Below, piece by piece: positions 26,701 through 41,700 of a DNA stretch of 64,000 bases. The notes under the pieces are model-generated. The model made no database searches. It worked only from the letters and a program-made list of their open reading frames with translations, and was not told where the DNA came from. The stretch's first letter is position 1, and each line of letters starts with the position of its first letter. Origin of the DNA: Vidua macroura (Eukaryota > Chordata > Aves > Passeriformes > Viduidae); NCBI RefSeq assembly GCF_024509145.1, contig NC_071571.1, positions 28,197,474 through 28,261,473 of the forward strand, in the 5' to 3' direction. The translations under genes and the position numbers were made by a program.

Positions 26701-29700
26701 TACTAAGTACATGTCTGACATGATGGTCAGACATGGAAAAAAATATCCATGGCAGAAAATGTCTGATTGAACCTATATGGTTCACTGTGACTTCTAGAAG
26801 CGTGGATGGATAAGGAAAAGCCTCTACTCTGTTGACATTTTTCTTTTTCCATTATCTCAAACATCTCCATTATCTCTATGCTGCAGCAGAAATTGCATAC
26901 CTGCAATTACAATTACAACTAATTGATCTGCCATTTCCCATGTCATAATTAATGTCATGTTTTAATAGAGTTGTAATCATTCTATAATAATGCTTTTCAT
27001 TCATCAGCTTCCCACAAAGTATAAAAGAACAGTGCACAAAAGCGATGAACTTTTACGAGCCCCTTTCAAAAACATCCCAAAAGGAACATCTCAGTGCATT
27101 ACAATGAACTTTTTAAATATGTTTCTATATTCTTATCTGAGCTGCAATAAAATACAATGAAAAAGAAAAGACTTTTTACTCTGGCATTCTTCCTTCCCTG
27201 AACATCCATAGGTGAAAAATGAAATCAATGATTCAGTGACAAATACATTATGGTTCCTAAGGGGTTATTTAATGTACTCTTAGCAAAGATGGAAAATGAT
27301 GGTTTCTAGAGAACAGATGGTAACAAGACAAAATATCAACAGACCACAGTTGTTGACTGCAATTTATGGAGTGTACAGATGTGTCAACTTAAATGCAGTG
27401 ATTCTGAGGCCAATAAAAGTACTTCCTGATACCAACAGATTAATTTTTCATGATCACTGGTTACACAGCTATTACATTTTAAAAAACTAATCATTCATCT
27501 ACAAAAGAAGCAACAATTTTGCTTGAAGATAATTATTATAAAGTGGAGTGTTGTTCTTGCTGGCATAAAATAAATAGACATGACAGGACTGGATACAAGT
27601 TTGTACATCTTCATTTCAGAATAAAATTTCCTGTTTTCTTCCATACAGAATATTTCAAAGAAAGATGAGTGTTAGCAGCCAATCCAGATTTAAAGTAGCA
27701 GTATAATAAGGAAATCCCACTTCTGATACAAATAAGAAGCATGTTTACAAAAGGGCCTTTTTATGACCTTTAATTTAGCAAAATGAGTAACGGTGCTTGT
27801 GAAGGTTGCAAGGGACTGGCAGTGCCTGAAGCTGCAGTCCCCCATTAATTACCCACTGCCACATGAACTAAACAGTCTGTCCCATATGCTCTAGGACCAG
27901 AGATACATAACTCCACAAAGTCACAGATCTCAGAACCTTCATCAATGAATGGGTTGAGTTCTGCATCTGATCCTTGTCATTCCATTTCACTTTCATCTCA
28001 TCTCATCTTATATTTCAGCTTGGAGAAATATTTCATTCCTGGTCCCCTCCCTGTTAAGGGCTAACTCAAATTTTCCTAAGGATTGGTTTTTTGCTTGTTA
28101 AGAATAAGAAAGGAAAAAGCAGCACTACTTTCCAAAATATCCCATTCTAACATTGAGATCAACTCTTCAACAAGCACTTTACATTAATGAAACCACAAAA
28201 CACCCCATCAAATAGTGTTAAGTTAGCTACAGAAAGAAAATTTTAAAAAGTGTTCTACACTATATCAAATTGCAAGATAGCCTTTCATGAGCTAAAATTT
28301 CAAAGGACACTTCAACTCAGCTGTCATATAGCCTTTGGAAAATAAATTGCAAAAGCATCTAGCCAGAGACTGAACCAGAAGGAAAGCCCTGGGAGTACAG
28401 CAGCATCAGGAAGAAGGGGGAGTCAGACTGAAGTCAGACAGAGCCATCCATTCCCCTGCCCAAGTCAGCATGGATGTGGACAAAAGCAATGTACCCTCCT
28501 CCAGAAGCACAGTTGGGACATGCTGAAATCCCTCCCTTTCCAGTGTGGCATGTACAAAGCAGGACCAAGGCAGACACTGAAAAGGAGCTGCAGAAGTCAC
28601 TTGCACTAAAACTGAAAAACATTTTGATTGCATTATCTTGTTGATTTATTTTTCTATGCTTCCTATTGCTTATCTTTTCTATTTTGAACAGAAGCCATTG
28701 AGAGCAGACTCTGCCACCACCTCCTCTGTTTTGTACTGTCTGTAGAGCAATAAGGTTCCATTCCAGTTGCCCCATAAGCACAATAATAATAAACATTATT
28801 AATAGCAACCGTGTATTCTCTACATCAGCAACCTGGCATCTCAGATTATGTACCTCCACAAAACACAGCAGTATGCACAAACTGAGGAGCTGACACCAAT
28901 TTGGCCGATTCTTCTCCCTCATCGGTTTTATAGCTGTATAAACCCCACTTCAGTGGAGTTATTCCTGATTTAAAGTAATGCAAGCAAAAGGAGAAAGAGT
29001 TCTCTATTTCTGGTACACAAATGGAAGAAATCATAAAACGGAGCACACAAATTCAGAGGTCAAAGATGAGATAGTACAGAATAAGTTCCCTCTTAACAAA
29101 GCAAATTTGCACCCATTACTTTCTTCCTCAACTTCTTTAATGTTTCTGGACAGAGATTTCTAGAAAATGAAGCCCTTTAAAGAGCAAGAAATGGTGGCAC
29201 GAGTCACACTGTATTATGTAGCAATCTTAATACTTTGTAAGCTCAGACATAATTTGTGAGATGTCAGTGTCAAAAGAGCAAGTTTCAATTCATACAATCA
29301 AAACATGAATAGCACTGGCTTGGAGTCATATATTGTTTTGCTATGCAGAACTAAAGGAGAATGTCACCTACCTGAATCATATGCAAAATCCCTAGGTTCC
29401 TGTTTAATCATCAGAGGAGGGGGGAAATTTTGACTGGTTGCACTGCCAACCATAGCGTTGTGTTCATATACTGGATCGTGGTACTCCTGCTTAAAACCTT
29501 GAGGTGGGAAAGGGATGTTTGGTTCAGACATCTGGCGCTGATATATTGGACGCCCTTCCCTTGGCATTGCAGGCAAAGGTGGGAAAGAATTGCAAGGTTC
29601 AGAGAGCTGGCGGCGAAATCTAGAACACAAATTAGAGAGGTCATGTAAAGGACTCCATCTAAGTTCCATTTCCCAACGATCTTCAAAAGTCATTATTAGT

Positions 29701-32700
29701 GGCTGTATCACTTTCTCAATAACAAATATTTTGCTTATGATCATGTCAAGTGCTCCCATCAGGATCCCTGTCATTGTACAACAGCGGCAAAGAAACAAAA
29801 ATCCCACCTATTAATACCAGCTCTAAGACCTGTCCCCACTACATCCTCTTTGCTTTCAATATCTTCCCTCAACAGAAGAGGCAAACAGGAAATGCACCAG
29901 CTTCAAAACAGTAGAAAGACTGACATTCTACCACAGTGACATGAAGGAGGTGTAGTTAGAGTTCTCTGCTCTTTCACAAATGCTAGCTTGTACTCTAATA
30001 TACTCTTACCCATCTTACTGTTACACAGAAACCATTCTGACAACAATAAACATGTTTTTAATAGAGTATTGTCTGCTCTAACATTTGGAAACATTCCAGG
30101 GTAAAAGTCCACTGTTCTGTCCTCTCAGAGGTAGTGCCATGAGAGATTGACTTGCAAGGATGGCACTGCATTCCAGCTGTAACAGGAAGGGAATGGCAGC
30201 ACCCCAGAAAAAGAAGAGGGTACAAATTTTTGCTACAACAATTAATTACTCTCCTGCCTTAACTTTTCCCCTTAGTCATTTCTACATGAAAGTTGTAATC
30301 TGTACAAGCCACACTGCCATTTGCTATTCCCAAATGCTCTTCAGCAGGCAAAAAATAAGAGAATTTAGTTTCAAATTATCTGGATTTACATGCAATGCTA
30401 CTCAAGAATTCTGTGTTTGTTTTTTTCTTTCATAAAACCTATCTACCTGAACTAAAAGGCCTGAATGTAATTACTTGGACATCTGCAGGTTCAGAATCAT
30501 ACAGAAGAATACCAGGATGCTTTTTGCCACTGGGCCTTGATGAACTGCATGATGTCTTCCTGTTATCTCCTGCAGATTACCACAGTAGTAATCACCACAG
30601 CAGTAATATCGTGTCCACGCTAACCAACAGCAAATGCAATGTTCTTGCAACAAACTGCTTACTAGTCCTGTTTTCACTTATTATAAACAAGACACTTAAA
30701 AAAAAAAAGTCACTTGTGCTTTTCTTTGGGAGCTTCTTATTGTCACACACACAAAAAAATGAAGATCTAATCATTCCTGAGCTTCCTGTACTTCGGGTCT
30801 GAATCAGCTTTGGTTCATGCATGCAAAAGACTTTCTATTGGAGAAAACTGTGTGAGTGAAGCACAGCACAGGGGTTTGATTGCACAAGCAATAAAATCCT
30901 TGACTATCAACTCATAGGTAGTACATGTTTCTACAACAATTTAAACTCTACTACCATCTGTCATAATACTGCTGTAACTTGTTCTGACAAATATTTACTA
31001 TCGTAGCTTAATTATAAATACTGTGGAAACTACAGAGATAGAAATTATTACAATGAAGTAGTGGAGACAAAATGAATTTTTCCAATGCTGCTGTAAATAC
31101 TATAATTTTTGCAGTAGAAAGAGTACTGCGCTGTAACACAATTTTTGGTTTTGCAATTCCACCTACACCTGCAGAAAATAAACTTAGAAACTCAAATGTA
31201 TTATGAAACAGTTAAGCTGACTGGCACTGCATTCATTTCCTTTTTTTCCTTTTTTCATTAGCCAAAAAAAGAAGCAGAAATTATCATTAAGAACTGTCAA
31301 GGAGTGAATCAGAAAATTGCAACTTGAAGATAAAATAAGAAACAGGCTCACTCACAAAGCCTCAAAGGAAGTTAATAATACTTGTTGTACTGGAAGCTTT
31401 GTATGGAATCAAGCCATTTGTTTATACAAGTGGATTTGTTTCCTGTTGGTACTTGTTAGGACCACTTATATTCACGGCCTGTATGAAGATGTATGGCCTG
31501 TATGTACTAGATACTAATGCTATCCTATGCCACCAATGCATGTTCCAAAAAAACCTGTGCCTTGAGTTATAGATGCATATATGAACTCACATAGGCAGGT
31601 CATTTGTTTAAATTACATTTTCTGAATACACTCAGTGTAGTAGCATCTCACCTTGTACATCACAAAAATTTGGATTTCACAAGAATATGGAGTACACATT
31701 CGCTTCATACACCAGATTCAAAATAAATAAGAAAATGGGCAAAAAATATCTTCCACTACAATTCCACCTTTCTTTAAAAATGGAGGAAAATGAGATGATT
31801 TTGTTTTTTCTTTGTTCCTTGAGTCAGCTATTTCAGACTTAACTAGAACACATGATATTCTATAATAGAAGGGGAGCATTAGTGCAAAATGCCTTAAAGA
31901 ACATGGATATCAAAGATAGGAGGGAGGGAGCAGAAATCACGTAAAGAGCCTACAAAGCTTGCACAGAACAAGGGTTGTGGGTACAGAAACTATACTAGGA
32001 TGTATGCAAATGACTATAAATAGTCAAGTTAGGGCTGGCATACAGGTTCAGTGCTCTTTTTACAAGTTGCTTTATAACAAAAGATTTTTTTCATCTGAAA
32101 AATCTTACTACTGTTCTCTGCACATCAGCTATTTAGCTTCTGCCGATTTCAGTCTCCTGGCAGCTTGACTTTGGTCTATGTACAGGAACACATTTATCCA
32201 CCATCCTGTAATCTAAACCATTGCCTGGCTTCACTGGGGGCCTTTGTGGTTAGACCACAGTCCATGGCTGGGGAGGAGATGGGGACTATGATAGGTGAAG
32301 GGGCCAATTCAGTGTTTCCTGATGGCCAGAAGGGCTTGTAGAGAACCTTGGTAGTATTTAAAGCTATCTCAGCAGAGCACAAAACAGCAATAGTAACGTT
32401 AGCAACCGCCTTCAAATGCGATCTGCACAAATCCCTGGAGATAACAGCCCTTATTAGAGCAGAAGCATGCAAATCACACTCCCAACAAATGTTTTTCTTT
32501 TCAGGTCTTTCTTAATTTGATAATGATTAAGAGGTAAAACAATTTTTTGAACATATATCTCTTTACACACCATTGGAATTTTAAATGTTCAAGAGCAATC
32601 AAAACTCAGCATACAAAAACAGGTTCACGCAATAAAGGCTAGGGTAAATAGAATTCCACAAACAAGTGTTTGGACTGAAAAAAACGCGGGAATCCACTGA

Positions 32701-35700
32701 GCATATCTGTTGCAAAACTGAGCTAAGAAAGACAGTTGTCTGGGGATTTCTAACATATCAAAACAAAACAAGGTAACTTAAGGACAGTTTAAGCTTTAAT
32801 TCTAGTCTCTAACTCTTGTGGCTTTTACTCAGACTAATGTTATTTAAGTACAGTTTATGTTGGCATATTTTTTTGAAATGCTACATTACAAAAGGGCTTG
32901 GAAAAATGATCCAGCCTTCTAAAGAAAGAATATTCTGAAGCAGGAACACTGTAACATGGCCACTTATCCCTTAGATAGGTGAACTGCTTAGCAAGAGGCC
33001 AGATATTTATAGTTAGGAACATGCTTGCTAGTGACTTCATCACCTTGAAGGGCTTTCTAGCCTCAAGTTAATCACAGAACTATAGAAGAGCCCAGGTTGA
33101 AAGACCATCAGGTCCAACCTTTCGTGGGAAAGGGACCCTAGATGAGATTATCCAGCATACTGTAATCACCCTCACAAGACAGAACCAACATGTAACTTAA
33201 ATTCTGTCACTGCCAATATGAATTCATACGCTAGTGCAACCAAGCTGGGTGCCAACCTTTCATAAACACACACATCTCTGACACTATGAACCTTGCTGAT
33301 TTCCACCTCGATCCCCAACCTAAAAGGGAAGAGTTGTGGGCTGGAAGCCAGTACTCCCCTATATAAGAGCTACAACTGAAACACCTTCTGCATGGGTCCT
33401 TCACATGTTTTGTGTTTTACCTGTGATCCATAGGGAAGCTGTTGTCTTGAAGGGACTGGGACGGAGGGAGGTGGGTAGGGAAAACCCGGTCAGGTTTAGG
33501 AGTCTGAGCGGAATTTGGGGAGGCATGGTGCAGCGGTGACACGGGAGTGCTGGATGGCGTTGGTGGGTTGGAGGGCCTCATTCCCACTTGTGGTTTCTGA
33601 TCATAGGCACTATTAGTAAAGCAAGGGAAAAGCAAGGTAGGTTATTTTTTCCAAAGAAAGAAGAAAACCCAAAACCATAGCATCTACATCCAGAAAAAAA
33701 TCACCACTAGTGCCCCATTTAGAAGCTTTTGATTATAGTTAGCTTATGAACCAGTTTGGGGCAGAAGAATTCTCAACTTTACACTAAGAACAGCAATGCA
33801 CAAGTCATGTTAGAGGCAAGTGATTCGGCACCGCATTTTCTTATCTGAGGCACAGAAATGTATTTTTAAAGGACTCAATCTTACCGTCACATTCTAACAG
33901 GAGGTATACAAAATACATAAAAGTAGAAGCACCTGGACTAGAGCACAAAGAGCTGACAGTGCCTGTCAAGGCTCTTTTTCTTTTGCACAAACCACAAAGT
34001 GAGACAGTAAAACAATACAGCCAGAGGGAAGGGATCTGACCCAGAAAAACAATGGTATGCTGGCTTAGCTACCCATACTAGGATGTCAGCAGCCTCTCCC
34101 GACAGGTTTTTTTACCCCTTTCTCTCTCAAAAATAAACTGCTGGTCCTACAAATACATAGATGTTATTTTCAAGGGTGTCTCACATCAGGAAAGGACTTG
34201 AGAACACTTTGATCATCCCTGTTTCTAACCAGGAGAAATGCCGACATTAGGAATATAGTAAGCACAAGCTTGCATACTTCTCTAAGTCAGGTCCCTTAGC
34301 ACACATCAAATCCATCAATGGATTCATTTGATTTTTGAAACCAAAATCACTCCTTATAACTAGCAAAAGTGCCAGTCTTTTCCTTTTTTTTTCCCCATTC
34401 ATATGCAAAAAGTTAAATGTTATAATGCTTTAAGTGCTAACAGTTTTCATACTACATTAATGAGAATCAAAGCTAGATAAAAGATTCTAAAATAGACTGA
34501 AATGTCAATAAGAAATCCTTCAGTGCTGACACTAAAGGAAGGAGTGGTACATAAATGCAACCAAAAGAAAGTCAATAAGGAATGAAGAGGTATCAAGCCC
34601 CTCCACCACCCTCAAATAAATAAAGCTTTTATTATCTATGCCTATAAAAGAAGACAACTTGCTTTTGAATGCAACTAATGAAACACTGTTTTAAAAGGTA
34701 ATCACCCAGAAATATACACATACAACATCTGCACAATTTGTCAAATACCTAATGTGTTGCTCAGGCCTGCCAATCCATTGCCTGTTACACAGATCTCTCT
34801 TTCGTAATGTGCATAATGCATTTTGAAAGTACTTTCAACACAGCTCACAGAAAACACGATACTCCTTTCTTCTATTTCATGCTTGTACCCTGGGTTTTTA
34901 AACTCTGGCTAGCTCCCATGCAGGAGGAATGGAGGATGTGCATTTTGATGAAAAACACTGCTTTAAAATTATTATGTAAGTGTTTGACACAACTGTAAAC
35001 AAATCCATCAGTGTTCATCAACTAAATGCATTATCTCATCAGTCTGTTATCTGCTGAAGAGGTAACTTTTATAAGATCTCTGTTATGGCTTTATTACTCT
35101 TTCATCAGTCCTCATTTAAGCCAGCAGTTCTCACTGCAAACATGCTCCCAATTACTTTACCTGACATTGTACAGGCACTTTTCCCCATAACTGAACTTGA
35201 ATGGTTGCTCTTGACTGCAAGCGGAGCCAAGTTCCGAACATGGGCTATGGGGTTCCTTCTTGATTTTCACAGGGAGACCATGAAAAGCCACTGGAAAGAG
35301 AAGGATTGCAATTAAAACCCAAGTACAATATCAACAATTAGCTTTCCCAAGTAAGCTCAACACTGCTAATTAAACACATGATTAATTAAACAATTTTAAT
35401 AATAAAAACAATATAGGAAATAAACATTTCAAATATTTCTTTGAGTGTCAACTGAAAAATAGACACCAGAGATCCTTCATATTGGCTATTATCACTTCTA
35501 TTGTTTAATAGAATGATGGCCAGAATCCCATCTCATTAGCAGGAAAATAACAGCCCACTTATATTTGGCTTAACTACTGTAAATGTTGTCAGAGGCAAAA
35601 TACTTCCCAGGCACCAAATGTTTCTAAGTAATATCAGAGGTTGCTTTTAGCTATAAATGCAATAGTACTCCACTTCAAAGAGTGTCACACAAACGACTCC

Positions 35701-38700
35701 AAAGTAAATATGAGATATATCAGCCTCCAGTATATGATCAGTAATGTTTTTGTCCCACAGAATGTTTGAAAATTTGCAGTAAAACCCTGGAAACTGGATG
35801 ATTATATGCACTTTTAATTATAAATAACATCTTAAAAAAATTCAGAAGGAATGGCTTAAGTATTTTTCCTTAAAAATAAACAAGATAAAATACTGGCCTG
35901 ACCAAATTCAATAGTAGATGTGATATAGACACAAACCAAAAAAAAAAAAAAAGCCATATTTTTAAAAGCTAAAAAAAAACCCGGAGGGGGTGTGACAGAA
36001 ATGCAGCATTAATTAGAAGCACAAGGTGGTCTGCACTAAGAGAAAGGCCAAAGGTAAAGGCAAGGTTAACCAGCAAATTAGTTTACACCAGACAACTTTC
36101 CTTATTTCATATCCAATCTAAACCAAAATTAAAGCCGAAGAAAATTCAAAGTTCACCCGATGCTGACAAACCTAAGTGGCTAGGAGGAGAAAGGACTAAA
36201 AGACAGGTATGTAACGGCTTGAAAACACATCTGTCAAGTTTTAAATAAAATGCATTTTTGAACTCAGAATTCAGAGACAATTTTATCACTTTGATGTTGT
36301 CACTAAAACACCATAGTATGAACATCACATTTTGGCCTGACATAGACACTGATATCTCCATAAAAATCTATGTACATGCAGTAGTTCCTATTAGAGAATC
36401 TCAGCAGAAAGTCAGGCTATCATTGTATACCATCAAGTAGCATCTTACCCCTTCTCTTGCACCAGAACTTGGTAAAGAAGATTTGTTATAGACTACATAT
36501 TTTCTGATACTACTGCATCTGCATACACATGCCAGGGTTCATTGGGGAGATAAATGAAATGTTCTCTAAGAAGTGAGCATCAGAACCACTAAACTCTGGC
36601 ATCTGTGAGTAAGGTCTGGATTCCAGACTTTTGCCATGGGTTTTCTCATGGTTAGGCAATGTTCACAGAACTCTTTCACAAACAGATCCTCTTGTACCCT
36701 ATTACATGACAGCTTCTACTATTGCCTTCCGGTTGAGTCATCTGCAACATAACACTATTCTATTTTGACACGTATTTTCACAAAACTCACTAGAGTTAGC
36801 AGAAGATTCCTATTCAGCTATTATATTTTGCAGATATCAGTTGTGGAAAGATTAGAAAGGAGAAGCAGACAATCATACATATAGAAATACATATGCACAG
36901 CACAACAACTTAGGAAACATGGAAAATGTGAACATCACAAGAAGAAAAGAATTCTCCCTGAATAAAACTGTCTGAACTTGCACTAAAAAGAAGCCCACAT
37001 GGACTTCTTGAAAAGTGATTCTCAGATTTAATAATATGGCAAAATGCAGCTCACTCAGCTTTCCAAAGCAACTGCAAAGCAGGCTGATATCCAGTAGTTT
37101 GTTTCAGGATGTTCTTAAGTGAACTTTTATTGCTGACTCTCCTTTGTATGTCTTGGTCAAATAATGCATGCCACACTTTTAACGTATATGATGGGCCCCA
37201 CAACTCTGGCTCCGATGCGAAGGTAGGCAATCTCTTTAACTTGAATGAAAAAATGAAAACACAACTGCAACAAGACTCGTTTTTAAAGCCAGTATCACAT
37301 ATTTGCACAAAGGCCACATGCTGCTCTATTTTTTTTTTTTTTTATTTTTACTTTGCTACTTCCTTGGAGTTAATCTGTTATGAAAAATTACTTCCCTTAT
37401 TTATTTTTAAATAACGGGAGTACAGAGACTCCCACACTACAGCCCTGTGCGGAGAACTGGCTGGGTATTTCATCACAGCGCTGAGAGCCTGAACGTCTGC
37501 TAACAGGCAGTTTTCCAGCTCACTGGCACAGGCACAAGTGAAAGCAGCACATTCATTTTGTGCAATTTGCTTTACCTTCCCACATGGAGTTGGTGCATGT
37601 AAAAGGCTGTTAAGTACTAAATTATTCCTTATCAAATCACCATCATCTGGAGTCATGATCAACACTAATTAAATTACTTTCACTGAACACGGCTCCAGCC
37701 TGCTGCCTCAACTGCGAGGTACATTTTATTTTGCTTACTGTACAGTCCTAGCAAGGTACAGGGCACAGTGCTAGAAGGCATCTGTGCTGTAGTTTTAATT
37801 AAAGTTTACCTCACCTTCCTCCCAGCTTTATAAGCTAGGGTAAAGTGTATCAAATCAAGTAGGTTAACACCTTCACTTCATTTAGAGAAAGCATTACAGA
37901 CCAAAGTGATTTTATATTAGATCTTTATCTTAACTACAGCCAGAAAGATAATGTAGCTGTAAAATTTAAAGCCTTCCTCGGGCAGTCCCCTGACAGAGTC
38001 ACCATGCTAAGCTTTATCTGTAACTCCTTAAGTGTACACTTTTAGAGTTAGAAAGGAAAAAAAGATAGGCTGAAAAAAAAAAACTTTCGGCTTTTTTGGG
38101 GGGCTTTCTTGAAGGCTACTTGCCCTTTCAGGACATGTCTTAAGTGTGGCTAAAGATGACAGACTTATTTTAACAATAAAATTTGAAACATTCAAAGCAG
38201 TTTTCATATCATCACTGAAACCCTCCGCCCATCACTTCTGATTTTAGTATGACACTCATTATATAGTGCACCTATTAAAAAGGAATTTAAACATACACTC
38301 TTTTGCTAAATTGGATTTTATATTATGTTCTCAATCCTCTTTCTTTTGAGGAGAGCAGGGTTGTTTATTTATACAATCTAATTTTAGTGCAGCATACCAG
38401 CTACCAACACATTCATATTAACAAAATGACATTTTAAACAACTAGCTCCTTACCACTTCTTTCTTCCTGATGGTAAATTCATTTTAGTTAACCCAGAACA
38501 AGAGTCTCAACCCTATTAATGTAAGGGGCTCTCTGCCTTAATAATGATCTTATTAAACAGTGACCAAGGGCCAAGATTTCATCCCGAGTGATTACTTACA
38601 GATAACTACCTCTGAACTTGAAATGCAAACAATCTTACAACGTGTATTTAGATGGATGGCTTCAACACCTCATCTCAACTACCACGCTTAAGTCAGGCTT

Positions 38701-41700
38701 ATCGTTATCAGACAGACCCTTGCCTCACAGACCCTGTCTGGAGTGTCTCCAAAGCCAGCCACATATATAAGGCAAGCAGGACTGTTACCATTTGTAGAAA
38801 ATTGATGAAGATATAATACATTACTGTATGCATATTCTCTGTGCATAAATATATCTATTTATATCTGCAGAGTAAAAGGGCTTGCATATTATATATAATG
38901 TGTTGTTGTACAGACCTAGATTTTATACAAAGCAATAATGACTTCACCACAAAATAAACTCATAAGTAACATGCAAAAACACAGGGTGGAACCTGCCATC
39001 CATCCTTCAGAAGTGCTGTTCTACTTTGCTATCTGTCAACAGCCTAATCCCTGAACATTTTGTTCATAATAACAGCCAAAGAATTAAGAACCACACCACT
39101 CAAATGAAGAACAATTTTATTAAGAACTCTGAAATCAAAGGAGAAATTGGTTTGTCTCAGAGGAGTCTGATATGTACACTTTCTAGCCTGAGAAACAGGA
39201 AGTGTACCACCTCTGTACAGACAGAACTGAATCTACTTCTTTTGAGAAAGCCCTGAAATGCACTGCATTAAGCAATGGATTAAAGTATTTTTCAATTTAA
39301 GAGATGATTATTCAAGATGAAGAAGAAATTAGGAATATGTTATATGAAATGGCAAGTCATTTCTCCCTTGAACAAAAAGTAACATTTTAACTTTCAAACT
39401 TCAGGTTCCTGCCCAGAAAACATGATAAAAATCTTATTTCTGAGGAAGAATAGTTTTAAACATACTTTTAAAAGCCAAGAAATATAATTCACTGATGTTA
39501 GCTAATGGCAGGTAATGTTTACTCCACTGACCAAAGAAACAAAGATGTCCTGTCCACACTTGTGGGTCAAGAACATTTACTATATCGTATAAAATCAATT
39601 GACAGCAGTTGATTTTGTACCACACTTGCTCCGGACAGTGAACTCTGATGTCTCCTAAGTAATACAATATTCACATGTATTATGTTTGAGGACTTTGAGT
39701 ACCTGAAGAGAATAGAAAGTAACAGTAAGTCATGGCCTAAATGTGCTGTTTCTGAGCTGTTTTTCAAATTTATGCTCTAAAATCATTCACTAAACACAAT
39801 TCTGTAAACAAATCCACTAATTTTTATCATCAATTGAGGCAATATTGTTAATATGCAATGTAAGTTTTGAGAGATTTCTTGAACACACTTGAATATAGGG
39901 GACTTGACTCAACAGCAAGATGAAAAGACAGAAGATGTAAAAATACTTAAGCTGATACCACTGCAACTCCAGGTACTAGACTGACTGAGGTGAACCAAGA
40001 TAATACTTGGTAAAATTTCAGATGCAAGAAGAAAGGCCCCTGTACTGATAAAGGCAACACTGTCACACTTTAAATCTATCTCTCGATACATACAGCAATG
40101 CAGCAGGCACTTCAAATACAGAGTCTCTCCAAGATTCTTTTCCAGTACATTTACTTCTGCCAAGCCTTCCCCTTCCCCCAACACACAAAAATCCATTACT
40201 AAAGGGTCTAATCTCAGCTATCAGCACAGAGTGCCTTTTATGGAGCCATTAAACCATTTCTCTTGTTTACAGTGCCTGAAGAAAGATGTGAATTATGTCT
40301 GTGACAAAACAGGCGATAACATTTCTAAACTGCTATCAAAATGCAAACTGAAATACACTTAAGGACAGGGACCCTAATTCATGTTTTTGCCATTTTCCTC
40401 GCTCACTATAACTTAACAGCACTCACCTGATGATTCAAACAAATTATTTATGCTATAAGTACAACAGGTTGGCATTAGTGAAAAAAAAAATCTGCTTTTA
40501 AACAGTTTATTGAACAGTTCGTCAAAGAGTGTAAAATGCTAGTTATGTCTTAGGTGATAGTAGTGACCTAGCTACTCTTATCAGAAAACATTTTTTAAAA
40601 ACCCAAGCAGAACATTGTGGGTTCACGAGTGCTGAAATGCCTTATTTTTGCAACAGTCACCTTAATATTTGAATCATACATTCAGTATAGGTATTTGTAT
40701 ATCTTAAGCAATGAGCTATGAAACAAAATACTTTCTCTATAGTTTTCTAGGTGGGAATGCCAGGCTTTATATATATTTTCCAAAAAGGTTTCAAAAATGT
40801 GCATTTAACTCATGAAACAATAGCTGTCTACATTCTGGAAGGCATTTATTGATTATTTATTTCTAGATCATTATAATTTGAGCTGTAGACCTTTGTAGAC
40901 AGCTGCACTCTGAATTTCAACAATCATTTAATAAGCATCAGATTAAAGACATTAGGATGTCAAAGCAGTGTGCTCTTTCAATTTCATTGTACTATATATT
41001 TTGATGAGAAGTTTTACTGGTAACTTTGAGATGCTCAGGAGTCATCAGAAGCAAGCACTCGACATAGCTGACCATTCATTCATACTCCAGAGGTTATTGT
41101 GCTGCAGCTGGATGCAGTACACAGCCTCGTATACTAACAGAGCCTGAAATAAAAACATCATGTAGGAGAGGTGACAGATGAAGAGAGCTTGGACAGTAAA
41201 GGCTGGTAATCAAATACTTCCATCTAAACTGTTGCCAGTGATTTTGAATAAAAAGCATATAAATACATAAGACTGCTACAGCTGAAGACAGAAGTGACTG
41301 CAAGCATGGACGACTGAGGCAAGATCTGCAGTTGTTTTCACCCTACGTGATCTCTTGCAAAAAAACATTTTGTTTCTGACCACTGCAACAGCTGCAGAAA
41401 TGAGCAAGACTTGAAGCCTGTGGACTGATTTAAAAGTGGCTGAACAGATTACATCTACAGAGACTCCACCAGGTTCTTCAACCATTTATCTATCAAAGTC
41501 ACCTCTATCAGATCTTAGCTGAGCTCCAGTCAACTGGATTTCATTTAGGTCCTGCTCTCTGCCAGATATTGGAAGAAGTTGGTGACAAATTGGATATCTG
41601 ACACACAGATATGCATCATCACTGTGGTTTCAGAGACTATCCTAGCAGTTTATAGAAAAGCTGAACATAGACAAGAGACCTGAACTTTCACTACCTTACA

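Larger units (their letters stand above)
17520..29371 (-). other. ETV1: 11.9-kb ETV1 intron
   Basis: 11852-nt intron with canonical ends. Contents noted: an A tract at 19913-19930, a 46-47-bp duplication at 20144-20225, and AT-rich segments with clustered TAAT motifs near 26890-27120. Open frames up to 162 codons (28434-28922, minus) occur but show no family resemblance and no exon-like borders. Confidence 0.9.

Noticed and set aside
28434..28922. 162-codon minus-strand open frame in the 11.9-kb intron
   Set aside because: Composition is irregular, no domain or family is recognisable, it overlaps other frames and lacks exon-like borders; treated as chance.
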